DNA of 64,000 bases from Chryseobacterium sp. BLS98 (lineage in GTDB: Bacteria > Bacteroidota > Bacteroidia > Flavobacteriales > Weeksellaceae): NCBI RefSeq assembly GCF_001045445.1, contig NZ_LFNF01000002.1, positions 620,001 to 684,000 of the forward strand, given 5' to 3'. Positions 1 through 8,331 of this stretch are shown one piece after another. The translations under genes were made by a program, and so were the position numbers. How positions within the stretch are numbered: position 1 is the stretch's first letter; each line of letters starts with the position of its first letter. Below the pieces are notes generated by a model. The model saw nothing but the letters and a program-made list of their open reading frames with translations, searched no databases and was not told the DNA's origin.

Positions 1-60
1 CTTTGGATGAAGTGTATGGTTTATTACAATATCTGTATAATTTATTTGAGTTTTTGTGCT

Positions 61-136
61 GAAGAATTTTTTTAACCACCCCGTCAAAAATTCTCTGAAT
101 TTTTGCCACCCCTCCAAGGGAGGGGAATTTTGATCC
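61..136. repeat. intergenic double-hairpin element
   Basis: The first 311 bases hold no gene. This part carries two adjacent inverted repeats: CAAAAATTC (85-93) with GAATTTTTG (97-105), and CCCCTCC (109-115) with GGAGGGG (119-125), each with a 3-nt loop. The compact double-hairpin form resembles dispersed intergenic repeats of flavobacteria; that family assignment comes from memory and is not tested here. The downstream stretch 181-255 is AT-rich with no feature I can name. Confidence 0.5.
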
Positions 137-264
137 GACGAGTATTAGTCATCTGTATTTGAGATTTTCAGAGAGCTTAAGTGGTCTTTTTTGCTGTAAG
201 TTTTTAACTTCAAAATAACTAAAGTGTAAAAAAACTTTTGTGCCCTTTTGTGTAAAAATAAAAA

Positions 265-288
265 AGACCGGATCATAAAATCCGGTCT
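265..288 (-). terminator. intrinsic terminator of hemL
   Basis: The arms AGACCGGAT (265-273) and ATCCGGTCT (280-288) form a perfect 9-bp stem with a 6-nt loop. Read on the minus strand the stem is followed by a T-rich run, and it lies just past the hemL stop codon. Confidence 0.85.
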
Positions 289-311
289 TATAGTAATTTA
301 TCTTTTATATC

Positions 312-1595
312 TTAAGAATATTCAAATTTCCTTACCGCTTCAAGCGTCATATCAATTTCTTTATCCTTGATGGCATCACTGATGAAGTAGGTTTCGTAAC
401 CACTTGGCGGAAGGTATATTCCGTTCTGAAGCATCTGGTGAAAGAAATTATTGAAAAGGGAATGATTGGAAGCCGCAGCTTCATCAAAATCCGATACTCT
501 GTTGGTATGGAAAAATACAGACATCATGGATCCTTTTCTGTTGATTTTATGGGGAATTCCTTTTTCGTTCAGAATTTTACCTATACCGAAATCAAGTGTT
601 TCAGCAGTTTTATTGATCCTGTTAAAGAATTCAGGATCGTTTTTAATAAGCTGTAAAGTTTTCAATCCTGCTCGCATGGCTAATGGATTTCCACTTAATG
701 TTCCGGCCTGGTAAACTCCGCCTTTCGGAGCCAGGTGATCCATAATTTCGTTTCTTCCTGCAAAAGCTCCTACCGGAAGACCTCCGCCGATTACTTTCCC
801 GTAAGTAACCAGATCCGCTTTTACATTATACAGTTCCTGCGCACCTCCGAAAGCAAGTCTGAAACCGGTCATTACCTCATCGAAAATCAATAAAGCCCCG
901 TTTTCATCACAGATTTTTCTTAAGTTTTGAAGGAAATTATTTTCAGGAAGCACACAACCCATATTTCCGGCAACAGGTTCAATAATAATGGCTGCAATTT
1001 CACCCTGATTATGGCGGAACAGATCTTCTACCTGCTCAAAATCGTTGTAACGGGCCAGAAGGGTATCTTTAGCCGTTCCTTCTGTTACTCCCGGAGAATT
1101 CGGATTTCCGAAAGTGGCGGCTCCACTTCCTGCCTTGATCAGGAATGAGTCTGAGTGACCGTGATAACAGCCTTCAAACTTAATAATCTTATCTCTCTTT
1201 GTATATCCTCTTGCCAGCCTTACAGCGCTCATACAGGCTTCCGTACCTGAAGAAACCATTCTGATCTGGTCGATATTAGGAACATTTTCTATGATGAACT
1301 TTGCAATTTCTGTTTCCAGTTCTGTAGGTGCTCCGAAAGAGAAGCCTTTTTCAGCCTGGATCTTCAGTTCTTCCAAAACTTCTGGATGGGTGTGGCCTAA
1401 AATAGCCGGGCCCCATGAATTGATGTAATCGATATACGTATTGTCATCCGCATCGGTAAGGTAAGCTCCTTTTGCAGATTTCATAAATACAGGCACTCCT
1501 CCTACGGATTTGAAAGCACGCACGGGAGAATTTACCCCACCCGGGATGTATTTGTAGGCTTCATCAAATAAAGCCGAACTTCTTTGGTATTTCAT
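312..1595 (-). CDS. hemL: glutamate-1-semialdehyde 2,1-aminomutase
   Basis: A PLP enzyme that converts glutamate-1-semialdehyde to 5-aminolevulinate in the C5 route of tetrapyrrole synthesis, in the cytoplasm. The 427-aa length is normal for the family. Visible motifs are the N-terminal [10 protein letters not shown] (17-26), the PLP-contact region SSGTEA (115-120), FDEVMTGFR (238-246) and the cofactor lysine in TYGKVIGGG (K267). It ends at a strong terminator. An upstream glucosaminidase gene runs the same way across an 88-nt gap filled by a low-complexity element, so co-transcription is possible but uncertain. Tetrapyrrole synthesis fits the heme oxygenase and B12 uptake genes elsewhere in the window, though it is not linked to them. 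Confidence 0.97.
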   Translation of the reverse strand: MKYQRSSALFDEAYKYIPGGVNSPVRAFKSVGGVPVFMKSAKGAYLTDADDNTYIDYINSWGPAILGHTHPEVLEELKIQAEKGFSFGAPTELETEIAKFIIENVPNIDQIRMVSSGTEACMSAVRLARGYTKRDKIIKFEGCYHGHSDSFLIKAGSGAATFGNPNSPGVTEGTAKDTLLARYNDFEQVEDLFRHNQGEIAAIIIEPVAGNMGCVLPENNFLQNLRKICDENGALLIFDEVMTGFRLAFGGAQELYNVKADLVTYGKVIGGGLPVGAFAGRNEIMDHLAPKGGVYQAGTLSGNPLAMRAGLKTLQLIKNDPEFFNRINKTAETLDFGIGKILNEKGIPHKINRKGSMMSVFFHTNRVSDFDEAAASNHSLFNNFFHQMLQNGIYLPPSGYETYFISDAIKDKEIDMTLEAVRKFEYS

Positions 1596-1596
1596 T

Positions 1597-1683
1597 TATT
1601 GTTGATCGTTGATGGCTGCTAATTGATTTTCATCAGTAAACATTAAACTGTCAGCTGATAACCAACAACTAGCAACTATTGAA
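1597..1683. repeat. stop-abutting low-complexity intergenic element
   Basis: This fills the gap between the stop of the glucosaminidase gene and the start of hemL. On the minus strand it consists of short recurring words such as TAGTTG, GTTGGTTATCAGCTGA and GATCAACAATAA, rich in stop trinucleotides. No gene or convincing promoter is seen in it. Confidence 0.4.
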
Positions 1684-2745
1684 TTAGTTTCTTGGTTTTT
1701 TATCAATCAAATAAATCAGCTGGCCGGCAGAAGGTTTCTGTCCTTCGTCCATTCTGTTTTTTGCGTATAATTTATTTAATTTGATTCCGAATTTCTGGGC
1801 GATATCATGCATATCTTCACCGTTTTCGGCTGTATAAGTGGCAGTATTACCTGCTGAATTTTTAGATTCAAGGAAAACGATGTCATTTTTCTTCAGAACA
1901 TCACTATCCAGCTCATTCCATTTTGCCAGCCTGCTTTCGCTTATTTTGAATTTATTGGCAATGAATTTTACAGTAGTATCTTCGGGAATAACAATGTATT
2001 TTAAGCCTTCGTTCGGGTGGCTTTTGATTAGAATTGAATTAAGAATCTCAGCTTTTGTTTTGATTCTTTCCACTCTTTTCTGCTGCTGGGCATAAGAGGT
2101 CTGCTTATATGGAACCTCAACAGTAACAGGATCTTTAGATTTTTTAACCGTCATTTTAGAAGGTTCAAGCTGAGCCATAAATGTTCTGTCGTCTTTCAGA
2201 TCAGGATACATTTTAAGAACGGCATACAGGACTTCTCTGGAATTGGTATTGTCATACTCATAAAGTCTGTATCTCTCAATTTTACCAATGAGGATTGATG
2301 CATAACGTGGGTTGGTTGCATAACCTGCCTTTTTAAGTCCATAGGCCCACGCTTTGTAATCTTTCATATCCAGATTGAAAAGATTGGTATAATATTTTCT
2401 TGTGGCCAGGAATATGGAATGATCTTCGTAAGACTGTCTAGGATCATCATATACTCTAAAACACTCATTGGGAGCATCATCTGTATGCTTCATGGTTTTT
2501 CCGGTCCAATCTTCCTTACATTTTATACCGAAGTGATTTTTACCTTCCTGAGCCAGTCTGCTCTGCCCTCCTCCCGTCTCCAGGAGTCCCTGGGCTAATG
2601 TGATAGAGGCCGGAATTTTGTATTTTTCCATTTCTTCTACCGCATATTTAGCGAATTTCTGAATGTACTGGTCTTCAGTAGCCCAAGTCTGGGCCGAGAA
2701 TGTTGATAAAACTAAAAGGCTTACGATTGAGAAAAGTCTTTTCAT
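1684..2745 (-). CDS. glucosaminidase with two LysM domains, exported
   Basis: A probable peptidoglycan hydrolase (mannosyl-glycoprotein endo-beta-N-acetylglucosaminidase family, GH73). A signal peptide at the N-terminus ends near SAQTWA. The catalytic domain covers about residues 25-165 and contains LAQGLLETGGGQS, which holds the likely catalytic Glu, followed by NHFGIKC. Two LysM-like wall-binding repeats follow at the C-terminus, one starting YIVIPEDTTV and one starting YTAENGEDMHD. I place the start at the ATG that directly precedes the signal peptide (MKRLFSIV); an in-frame TTG nine bases upstream is less likely. Expected role is cell-wall turnover in the periplasm. It ends 88 nt before hemL. 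Confidence 0.9.
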   Translation of the reverse strand: MKRLFSIVSLLVLSTFSAQTWATEDQYIQKFAKYAVEEMEKYKIPASITLAQGLLETGGGQSRLAQEGKNHFGIKCKEDWTGKTMKHTDDAPNECFRVYDDPRQSYEDHSIFLATRKYYTNLFNLDMKDYKAWAYGLKKAGYATNPRYASILIGKIERYRLYEYDNTNSREVLYAVLKMYPDLKDDRTFMAQLEPSKMTVKKSKDPVTVEVPYKQTSYAQQQKRVERIKTKAEILNSILIKSHPNEGLKYIVIPEDTTVKFIANKFKISESRLAKWNELDSDVLKKNDIVFLESKNSAGNTATYTAENGEDMHDIAQKFGIKLNKLYAKNRMDEGQKPSAGQLIYLIDKKPRN

Positions 2746-2761
2746 GTTTTTCAATTTTTAC

Positions 2762-3673
2762 TTATATAATTAAATTTCTATTCTGTTTTTCCAAAAGCAG
2801 ATTGGCTCCTTCTATACCCTGCAGTCCGCCAGTATGAAAGCACAACACCCTACTATTTTCAGGAAAGTAACCCTCATCTATCAGTTCGAAAACTTTCTGC
2901 ATCATTTTTCCTGTATACACCGGTTCCAAAGGAATACCGTACTTCTCTTTAAATTCATTGATAAAACGGATGTTTTCATCTTTTATTTTACCATAACCTC
3001 CAAAACATGAATCTATTAGATTAAAATTACGCCCTGAAGTTAATTCTGAGATTTTATTCCCTAGTGAAGCATCATCAACTACCTTAAATCCTATAACTTT
3101 CTGATTTTCTTCACAAAACTTTGCAATTCCGGCAACTGTTCCTCCGGTTCCGACTGCGGTGCAAAGATAATCAAAATCTTTTGTTTGGTCATTGAGCATC
3201 ATTTTAACGCCTTCTATGGCCTCTTTATTAGTTCCTCCTTCGGGAACAATCAGCGCATCGGGGAATTCTTTGTGCAGAAATTCGGTGAGTTTTTCTTTAT
3301 GCCGGTATTCTTCACGCGTGACAAATTTCAGGTTCATTCCGTTTCTTTTGGCCAGCAGAAGAGTTGGATTATCCCTCCATTTATCCTGCAGCTCTTCTCC
3401 CCTGATAATTCCTAATGTTGAAATACCGGACAACTTTCCTACCGCAGAAACGGCAGCAATATGATTGGAAAATGCTCCCCCGAAAGTAATGATATAAGGA
3501 TTTTCAGGATTTTTCTCAAGATAGTTGTTGATGTTATAAAATAGTTTCCAGTATTTATTTCCTGAGATCTGGGGATGAATAAGGTCTTCTCTTTTGATAA
3601 AGAGTTTTATATTTTTATGATGAACGGATATTTCCTGAACGGGAATAGCTTCTGCCGGGGCTGTTAATAGCAT
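2762..3673 (-). CDS. PLP-dependent ACC deaminase / D-cysteine desulfhydrase family protein
   Basis: A fold-type II PLP enzyme of the 1-aminocyclopropane-1-carboxylate deaminase/D-cysteine desulfhydrase family, 303 aa (slightly short). The N-terminal HPQISGNKYWK carries the expected Schiff-base lysine. TFGGAFSNHIAA is the substrate and PLP contact region, and TAVGTGGTVAG is the glycine-rich phosphate-binding loop. Family members deaminate D-cysteine or other D-amino acids; the sequence alone does not settle the substrate, and true ACC deaminase activity is unlikely to be safe to assume. The gene lies 16 nt upstream of the glucosaminidase and may be co-transcribed with it. A TAATTTTG -7 element lies 23 nt upstream of the ATG. 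Confidence 0.85.
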   Translation of the reverse strand: MLLTAPAEAIPVQEISVHHKNIKLFIKREDLIHPQISGNKYWKLFYNINNYLEKNPENPYIITFGGAFSNHIAAVSAVGKLSGISTLGIIRGEELQDKWRDNPTLLLAKRNGMNLKFVTREEYRHKEKLTEFLHKEFPDALIVPEGGTNKEAIEGVKMMLNDQTKDFDYLCTAVGTGGTVAGIAKFCEENQKVIGFKVVDDASLGNKISELTSGRNFNLIDSCFGGYGKIKDENIRFINEFKEKYGIPLEPVYTGKMMQKVFELIDEGYFPENSRVLCFHTGGLQGIEGANLLLEKQNRNLII

Positions 3674-3696
3674 TTTTATGGTTTAACTATTATCTG

Positions 3697-3704
3697 CAAA
3701 ATTA
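3697..3704 (-). promoter_or_regulatory. flavobacterial -7 element (TAATTTTG)
   Basis: Matches the Bacteroidota sigma-A -7 consensus TAnnTTTG on the minus strand, 23 nt upstream of the PLP deaminase-like gene. No clear -33 TTG is seen at the usual spacing. Confidence 0.4.
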
Positions 3705-3776
3705 GTGATTTGTTTTTTAGTGAATTATAGGTTTTTTTTCGGGTTTAGATAGAAGAATTTAAATTTAAATTTAAAC

Positions 3777-3870
3777 ACGGATGACACGGATTTACACGAA
3801 TTTTGGAAATAATTTCTGATTCATTTTTTTTAGCCTCTAAATATTTTCGTGATTATTCGTGAAATTTGTT
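3777..3870. repeat. AT-rich intergenic repeat
   Basis: Part of the 348-nt gap between 3673 and 4022, which has no gene. It contains words such as CACGGATGACACGGATTTAC and, downstream, ATTTTCGTGATTATTCGTGAAA, giving partial inverted symmetry. Composition suggests a dispersed intergenic repeat. Confidence 0.4.
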
Positions 3871-3920
3871 TTTTACTTAGGTTTTGGCTAAAGCCTGATA
3901 GAATGATTTTTTTGAAGGCG

Positions 3921-3947
3921 GGCTAAAGCCCACTCTTATTGAATTTT
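3921..3947. repeat. GCTAAAGCCC dispersed intergenic element, copy 1
   Basis: The 27-nt stretch containing GGCTAAAGCCC and then TTATTGAATTTT recurs with few changes at 27873-27899. A second TTTGGCTAAAGCC half lies about 30 nt upstream. This supports a small dispersed repeat family in gene-free gaps. Confidence 0.55.
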
Positions 3948-3955
3948 AATAAAAA

Positions 3956-4023
3956 TCTTTTATCTTTTATCTTTTATCTTTTATCTTTTATCTTTTATCT
4001 TTTATCTTTTATCTTTTATCTTT
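3956..4023. repeat. heptanucleotide tandem array, 9 x TCTTTTA
   Basis: Nine perfect head-to-tail copies of TCTTTTA cover 3956-4018, followed by a partial copy to 4023. The array runs into the stop codon (TTA on the plus strand, 4022-4024) of the minus-strand gene next door. Being a perfect 7-bp array it is a good candidate for slippage-driven length variation. Confidence 0.95.
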
Positions 4024-4348
4024 ACAAATACTTCCTGAAGTTCCAGAATTTCCTTTTTTTCAGGTAATTCATATCTGTTTCCTTTGCATACGCCTCTCTT
4101 TCAAACGAGATTCTTTTATAGGCCAGAAAACCGTCTTTCAGCTTGAAAACCCAGTAATAATATTCGATGACATAAAAAATATAAAAGAAAATAACAAGCA
4201 TTTCGAGCTGCTGTCTCAAATGGATTTTTTCGTGATTGATAAGTATTTTATTTTCCTTATCTTCGGGTTTCCTAATGAAGATAAAGGGAAAGAGAGCAAT
4301 GCCATTGATTTTTAATCTTTTTAATGGCTTTTGGCATATAATTATCAT
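4022..4348 (-). CDS. small membrane protein with an HExxH motif
   Basis: A 108-aa protein of unknown function. It has INHEKIHLRQQ (an HExxH zinc-protease-like signature), one hydrophobic segment (MLVIFFYIFYVIEYYYWVF), and a later FEREAYAKE that could supply a third metal ligand. This arrangement recalls very small M56-type integral peptidases, but the protein is too short to assign with confidence. Its stop codon overlaps the end of the TCTTTTA array. It diverges from the DUF5522 gene across 41 nt. Confidence 0.65.
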   Translation of the reverse strand: MIIICQKPLKRLKINGIALFPFIFIRKPEDKENKILINHEKIHLRQQLEMLVIFFYIFYVIEYYYWVFKLKDGFLAYKRISFEREAYAKETDMNYLKKRKFWNFRKYL

Positions 4349-4386
4349 ACTAACAAATATAAAGTTTTTTTGACTTAGCGATTTAA

Positions 4387-4572
<186 letters not shown>

Positions 4573-4573
4573 A

Positions 4574-5101
4574 ATGAAAAAATATATTTTTATTTTGTTG
4601 GCATCGGCTGCATTAGGCCTTACATCGTGCAGTCCATTTCAGGTACGTTCAGATTATGCTGAAACAGCTAATTTTACAACTTACAAAACATACAAAATCA
4701 GAATTGACGATCTGAAACTGAATGATATTGATAAAGACAGGGTTTTAAACGAATTATCGAGACAGCTGCAGAGCAAAGGGCTTCAGTCCGGAGAAAATCC
4801 TGATCTGATCGTTAATGTAAAAGCCAATCATAAAAAGGTTACGGATATTACCAACAATTCGCCTTACGGAATGTGGGGATGGGGTGGCCCTTTCGGATGG
4901 GGTGTAGGCATGAGCAGAACATGGACCAGCAATTATAATGAAGGTGCACTGATCGTAGACCTGATCGATTCTAAAACCAACAAACTGGTTTGGCAGGGTA
5001 TCGGAAGTGGAATTTCCGTAGATTCTCCTAAAGCCAAACAGAGACAGATTCCTGAGATCATGGCCGAGATCATGAAAAATTATCCTCCTCAGAGAAAATA
5101 A
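4574..5101 (+). CDS. DUF4136 domain lipoprotein
   Basis: A 175-aa probable lipoprotein: signal sequence with lipobox LGLTSC (Cys19), followed by a DUF4136 domain beginning near FQVRSDYAETANFTTYKTY. A glycine/tryptophan-rich stretch around MWGWGGPFGWGVG sits mid-protein, and the domain ends with the usual NKLVWQGIGSG segment. Predicted to be anchored in the envelope; molecular role unknown. It follows the DUF5522 gene by 1 nt and is closed by a terminator at 5132-5160. Confidence 0.85.
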   Translation: MKKYIFILLASAALGLTSCSPFQVRSDYAETANFTTYKTYKIRIDDLKLNDIDKDRVLNELSRQLQSKGLQSGENPDLIVNVKANHKKVTDITNNSPYGMWGWGGPFGWGVGMSRTWTSNYNEGALIVDLIDSKTNKLVWQGIGSGISVDSPKAKQRQIPEIMAEIMKNYPPQRK

Positions 5102-5131
5102 ACTGATTTAAATCAATTATCATATATATCT

Positions 5132-5160
5132 TCCGGTACGGTTTTCTGTACCGGATTTTT
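5132..5160 (+). terminator. intrinsic terminator after DUF4136 gene
   Basis: TCCGGTAC (5132-5139) pairs with GTACCGGA (5148-5155) around an 8-nt loop, followed by a T-run. The rest of the gap to 5357 is AT-rich and shows nothing else I can name. Confidence 0.85.
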
Positions 5161-5357
5161 TATTGCTAAAAAACATTTTAACCATTACATTCATTCATCT
5201 TAAATACCTATCCTTTCTTAGCAGTTTTAAAATATTTATGCATTTCATATGATCTATTCCAGTTTTTAGCCAAACTGCATGCTGTACATTTCAAAATTAA
5301 CAATAATGTAATTTTTTATTCGTGAAAATATAGTATTCTTACAGAAATTTTATTAGT

Positions 5358-6884
5358 ATGAAAAAACTTATCTTATGTACTGTAATAGCGGGGTTCGCTA
5401 ATGCCCAGGCTCCTGCAGGTTATTACAATTCGGCAAACGGATTGAGCGGTGCTGCGCTGAAAACGGCATTAAGTTCTATAATTACCAACGGACATCAGGA
5501 CAAAGGTTACAATGGGCTTTGGACAGGTTATAAAACCACTGATATCGATAAGAACTATGAAAATGACGGTTCAATTATGGATATTTATTCAGAGAGACCT
5601 TCAGGAACCGATCCTTACAAATATACACCAGGTACGAACCAGTGCGGAACCTACTCTACGGAAGGCAATTGCTATAACAGGGAGCATATTGTTCCTCAAA
5701 GTTTATTCAGTGAGGCGGCACCAATGGTTTCGGATATTCATTTTATCAGAGCTACAGACGGAAAAGTAAATGGGATGAGAAGTAATTATCCGTTCGGAAA
5801 AGTAGGTTCGGCAACATTTACTTCCCTGAACGGCTCAAAACTGGGCAGTTCTTCATCTTCAGGATATTCCGGGACCGTTTTTGAACCGATCGATGAGTTT
5901 AAAGGCGATGTGGCAAGAATGATTTTTTATTTCGTAACCCGTTATCAGAGCAAGCTTTCTACTTTTTCTTCAGGAAATATGCTGGGAAGCTCTACATTTC
6001 CTGGACTTCAGACCTGGGAACTGAATGTTCTTCTGGCATGGCATGCTCAGGATCCTGTTTCACAGGCTGAGATCAACAGGAACAATGCTTCTTATACTTA
6101 TCAGGGGAACAGAAATCCTTTCATAGATAATCCCAATTATGTTAATCAGATCTGGGGTTCAAGCCCGGGAACTACCGATCCGGGAACCCCTACCAACCCT
6201 GGAACGAATTGTGTGAATGAAGCTTTTGAAACGATTCCTGCTGCCGAAGCTTCTTATACCACGAGAACATGGTCGGCCAATGGCATTTCATGGACAGCCA
6301 CAGATGCAAGAACGGATCAGACGATCAACACGAAGGCTATTACGGTAAGAAACGGTTCTTTAACTTCAGGAAGCTCAGCTAACGGCATCGGATCACTAAC
6401 GGTGACTACGCAGCTTAAGTTTTCAGGAAGCAACGGGACATTTGATGTAAAAGTAAACGGAACAACAGTAGGAACAATACCTTACGGAGCTACTGCGGCA
6501 ACAACGACGATCAATAACATCAATATTTCAGGAAACGTTACAGTAAGTCTCGTGAACACCTCATCGAGCAACAGAGTAGCTATAGACGACCTTAAATGGA
6601 CGTGTTATTCAGGAACAGCCAGACAGGCCCAGGGAATATCAGCTAATGAAATTACCATTCAGGAACTTCAGGTTTATCCTAACCCGATCTCCGGACAGGA
6701 AATTTTTGTAAAGGGTGATACGCAGAACATCCAAAAGGCAGAAATTTATAATCTTCAGGGTAAAACGCTTCAGACGATTAACAGTCCTTTTAAAAACGGA
6801 AATTCTATTAAGATCAGAAATCTTGAACAGGGAATTTATATTTTAAAGCTTGACCAGACTCCTTTGAAGTTTATTGTGAAATAA
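5358..6884 (+). CDS. secreted endonuclease I with T9SS sorting domain
   Basis: A 508-aa secreted nuclease. After a signal peptide (cleavage near FANAQA) comes the endonuclease I (EndA/NucM) domain with the NREHIVPQSLF active-site motif (a beta-beta-alpha-metal type His), then SDIHFIRATDGKVNG and NYPFGKV. A middle beta-rich domain (about 285-415) resembles a carbohydrate-binding or adhesion module. The last 75 residues form a type-A T9SS C-terminal sorting domain (VYPNPISGQEIF ... GIYILKL ... KFIVK). Expected role: degradation of extracellular DNA at the cell surface. It converges on the T6SS island and shares the terminator at 6905-6931 with it. Confidence 0.93.
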   Translation: MKKLILCTVIAGFANAQAPAGYYNSANGLSGAALKTALSSIITNGHQDKGYNGLWTGYKTTDIDKNYENDGSIMDIYSERPSGTDPYKYTPGTNQCGTYSTEGNCYNREHIVPQSLFSEAAPMVSDIHFIRATDGKVNGMRSNYPFGKVGSATFTSLNGSKLGSSSSSGYSGTVFEPIDEFKGDVARMIFYFVTRYQSKLSTFSSGNMLGSSTFPGLQTWELNVLLAWHAQDPVSQAEINRNNASYTYQGNRNPFIDNPNYVNQIWGSSPGTTDPGTPTNPGTNCVNEAFETIPAAEASYTTRTWSANGISWTATDARTDQTINTKAITVRNGSLTSGSSANGIGSLTVTTQLKFSGSNGTFDVKVNGTTVGTIPYGATAATTTINNINISGNVTVSLVNTSSSNRVAIDDLKWTCYSGTARQAQGISANEITIQELQVYPNPISGQEIFVKGDTQNIQKAEIYNLQGKTLQTINSPFKNGNSIKIRNLEQGIYILKLDQTPLKFIVK

Positions 6885-6904
6885 TAATTGTAATAACAAT
6901 AAAC

Positions 6905-6931
6905 AGCCGGCTCAATATTCCTGAGCCGGCT
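6905..6931. terminator. bidirectional terminator, endonuclease / T6SS island
   Basis: AGCCGGCTCA (6905-6914) and TGAGCCGGCT (6922-6931) form a perfect 10-bp stem with T-runs on the plus side. It sits between convergent genes and probably ends both transcripts. Confidence 0.88.
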
Positions 6932-6963
6932 TTTATTTTTTACTGGGATAATTTATTTTTCTT

Positions 6964-7617
6964 TTATTTCATGTAATTATACCATGGAGATCCCTGAGGA
7001 GTCGGATATTGTAATCCAAAAACAGCATTATTTCTGTATGCATCTTTGGTAACGGTAACATATTTATTTCTGATCCTTCCATCGTCTTCAATGGAAATAC
7101 TCAGGATTGAATAATTTTTCCCATCATCCCAGAAAAAAGAAGTGGGATAGGTAAAAGCGTTTTTTTCGCCCTGGTTCCATGACACTTTATCGGGTGAAAC
7201 TTTTTTAAGCTTTTCAAAAATCGGCTTTACAAGCCTGGCATCTACGGTTGCTTTATCTGTTACTGTAGCTGTAGGCTTGCCATGTTTGGCGGTTATCTTT
7301 TCAAGAAATTCTAATGAATATTTTTCGGCGGCATTGGTATCAATCGCTCCTACTTTTCCTTTATATACGGTAATTCTTGTTCCCATTGTGTTATCCAAAG
7401 GAATGCTGCTATACATCAAGCCCTTGTTTTCGTCTGCATAATACTGTATTACATCGGGTTTGCTTCCTTTATCTTTCAGAAACAGATCTTTATTTTCAAA
7501 ATCATACTTCTTTGCATCTTCTCCCAAGGAGACGGACGAAAGGTCAAATGATTTATTTCCGCAGCATATATTGATCAATACAACGAAAATCAATATTAAA
7601 AACTTTCCTTTTTTCAT
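6964..7617 (-). CDS. unknown lipoprotein, last gene of the T6SS cargo island
   Basis: A 217-aa protein with a lipoprotein-like signal (LINICC, Cys18/19) and no family I recognise. The mature part starts KSFDLSSVSLG and includes conserved-looking segments KHGKPTATVTD and SFFWDDGKNYSILSI, typical of small secreted proteins that bind a partner. It is the 3'-most gene of the minus-strand island, 46 nt behind the DUF3592-like gene. Position and envelope location make it a candidate immunity protein for an upstream effector; that is inference only. Confidence 0.7.
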   Translation of the reverse strand: MKKGKFLILIFVVLINICCGNKSFDLSSVSLGEDAKKYDFENKDLFLKDKGSKPDVIQYYADENKGLMYSSIPLDNTMGTRITVYKGKVGAIDTNAAEKYSLEFLEKITAKHGKPTATVTDKATVDARLVKPIFEKLKKVSPDKVSWNQGEKNAFTYPTSFFWDDGKNYSILSISIEDDGRIRNKYVTVTKDAYRNNAVFGLQYPTPQGSPWYNYMK

Positions 7618-7663
7618 AATACTTTATATTTTGATTATTAATGCCATTCGCCTGATGACAGAC

Positions 7664-8323
7664 TTACTGTTTCAAATATATGAATACTATACAAAATATA
7701 TTGATCAATGTAAGAGCTGCTCCAGCTCCCAAAGACCATGCTACTCTTTTCTTCATGGGGTATGGTGTACTGTAAGTGGAGAGCAATGCCGCAAAAAAAG
7801 CTGCAATTCCTGTGAAAAAACATCCGGCTGCAAACATTATCCAATCCAGTTCTACAGCATTGGTTGTGTCACGGTCTTTAGCATCTGTAATTTTTATTTT
7901 TTCCCCTAATTCCGGTGGGTTATTGCTTGTAATATCGAGTGTCTTTACTATTTTTTTTCCGTTTGCATCCGTATATTCCACTTTTGGAAAAAAGATTGCC
8001 TTGTCACTGTAGGTAGAAGAACTTGGAAAGCTTTTAGCTTTTGTGATTTCTTTTTTATAGCCTACAACGGTTGCTGTGTACTGTGGCTCATCAAAGGTTC
8101 TGTAGGCCTTTTCCCAAAAAAAGGTATAGGATAGAATAAATGTCAGTGCATTTACGGAAACCATTATTAACGAAATAAAAAGAAAGAGAAAGGTCTTCTC
8201 AAGAACACCTCCTGTTTTTCCGGAATGATTCCTTTGATCCGAAATTTTTGAAAAAATCCTGTATCCTAAGAACACGGAAAGCAAAACGACCACGGCAATT
8301 AAACCTCCAAAAAAAGTCATCAT
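7664..8323 (-). CDS. DUF3592-like membrane protein in the T6SS island
   Basis: A 219-aa membrane protein. Helix 1 begins at the N-terminus (GGLIAVVVLLSVFLGY), helix 2 follows (LFLFISLIMVSVNALTFIL), then a roughly 70-aa extracytoplasmic domain with ATVVGYKKE, FFPKVEYTDANGK and GEKIKI, the pattern of DUF3592 proteins, then two C-terminal helices. Function unknown. It starts 8 nt after the 271-aa gene, so it is co-transcribed with it. A membrane protein among effectors would suit immunity to a membrane- or wall-targeting toxin, but this is not shown by the sequence. Confidence 0.7.
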   Translation of the reverse strand: MMTFFGGLIAVVVLLSVFLGYRIFSKISDQRNHSGKTGGVLEKTFLFLFISLIMVSVNALTFILSYTFFWEKAYRTFDEPQYTATVVGYKKEITKAKSFPSSSTYSDKAIFFPKVEYTDANGKKIVKTLDITSNNPPELGEKIKITDAKDRDTTNAVELDWIMFAAGCFFTGIAAFFAALLSTYSTPYPMKKRVAWSLGAGAALTLINIFCIVFIYLKQ

Positions 8324-8331
8324 CAGGGAAT

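Noticed and set aside
3956..4023. CRISPR array
   Set aside because: A contiguous 7-bp tandem repeat with no spacers and no cas genes nearby.
7460..7909. 149-codon plus-strand frame across two minus-strand genes
   Set aside because: It spans the junction of two genes with clear lipoprotein and membrane features and is rich in residues typical of antisense frames.
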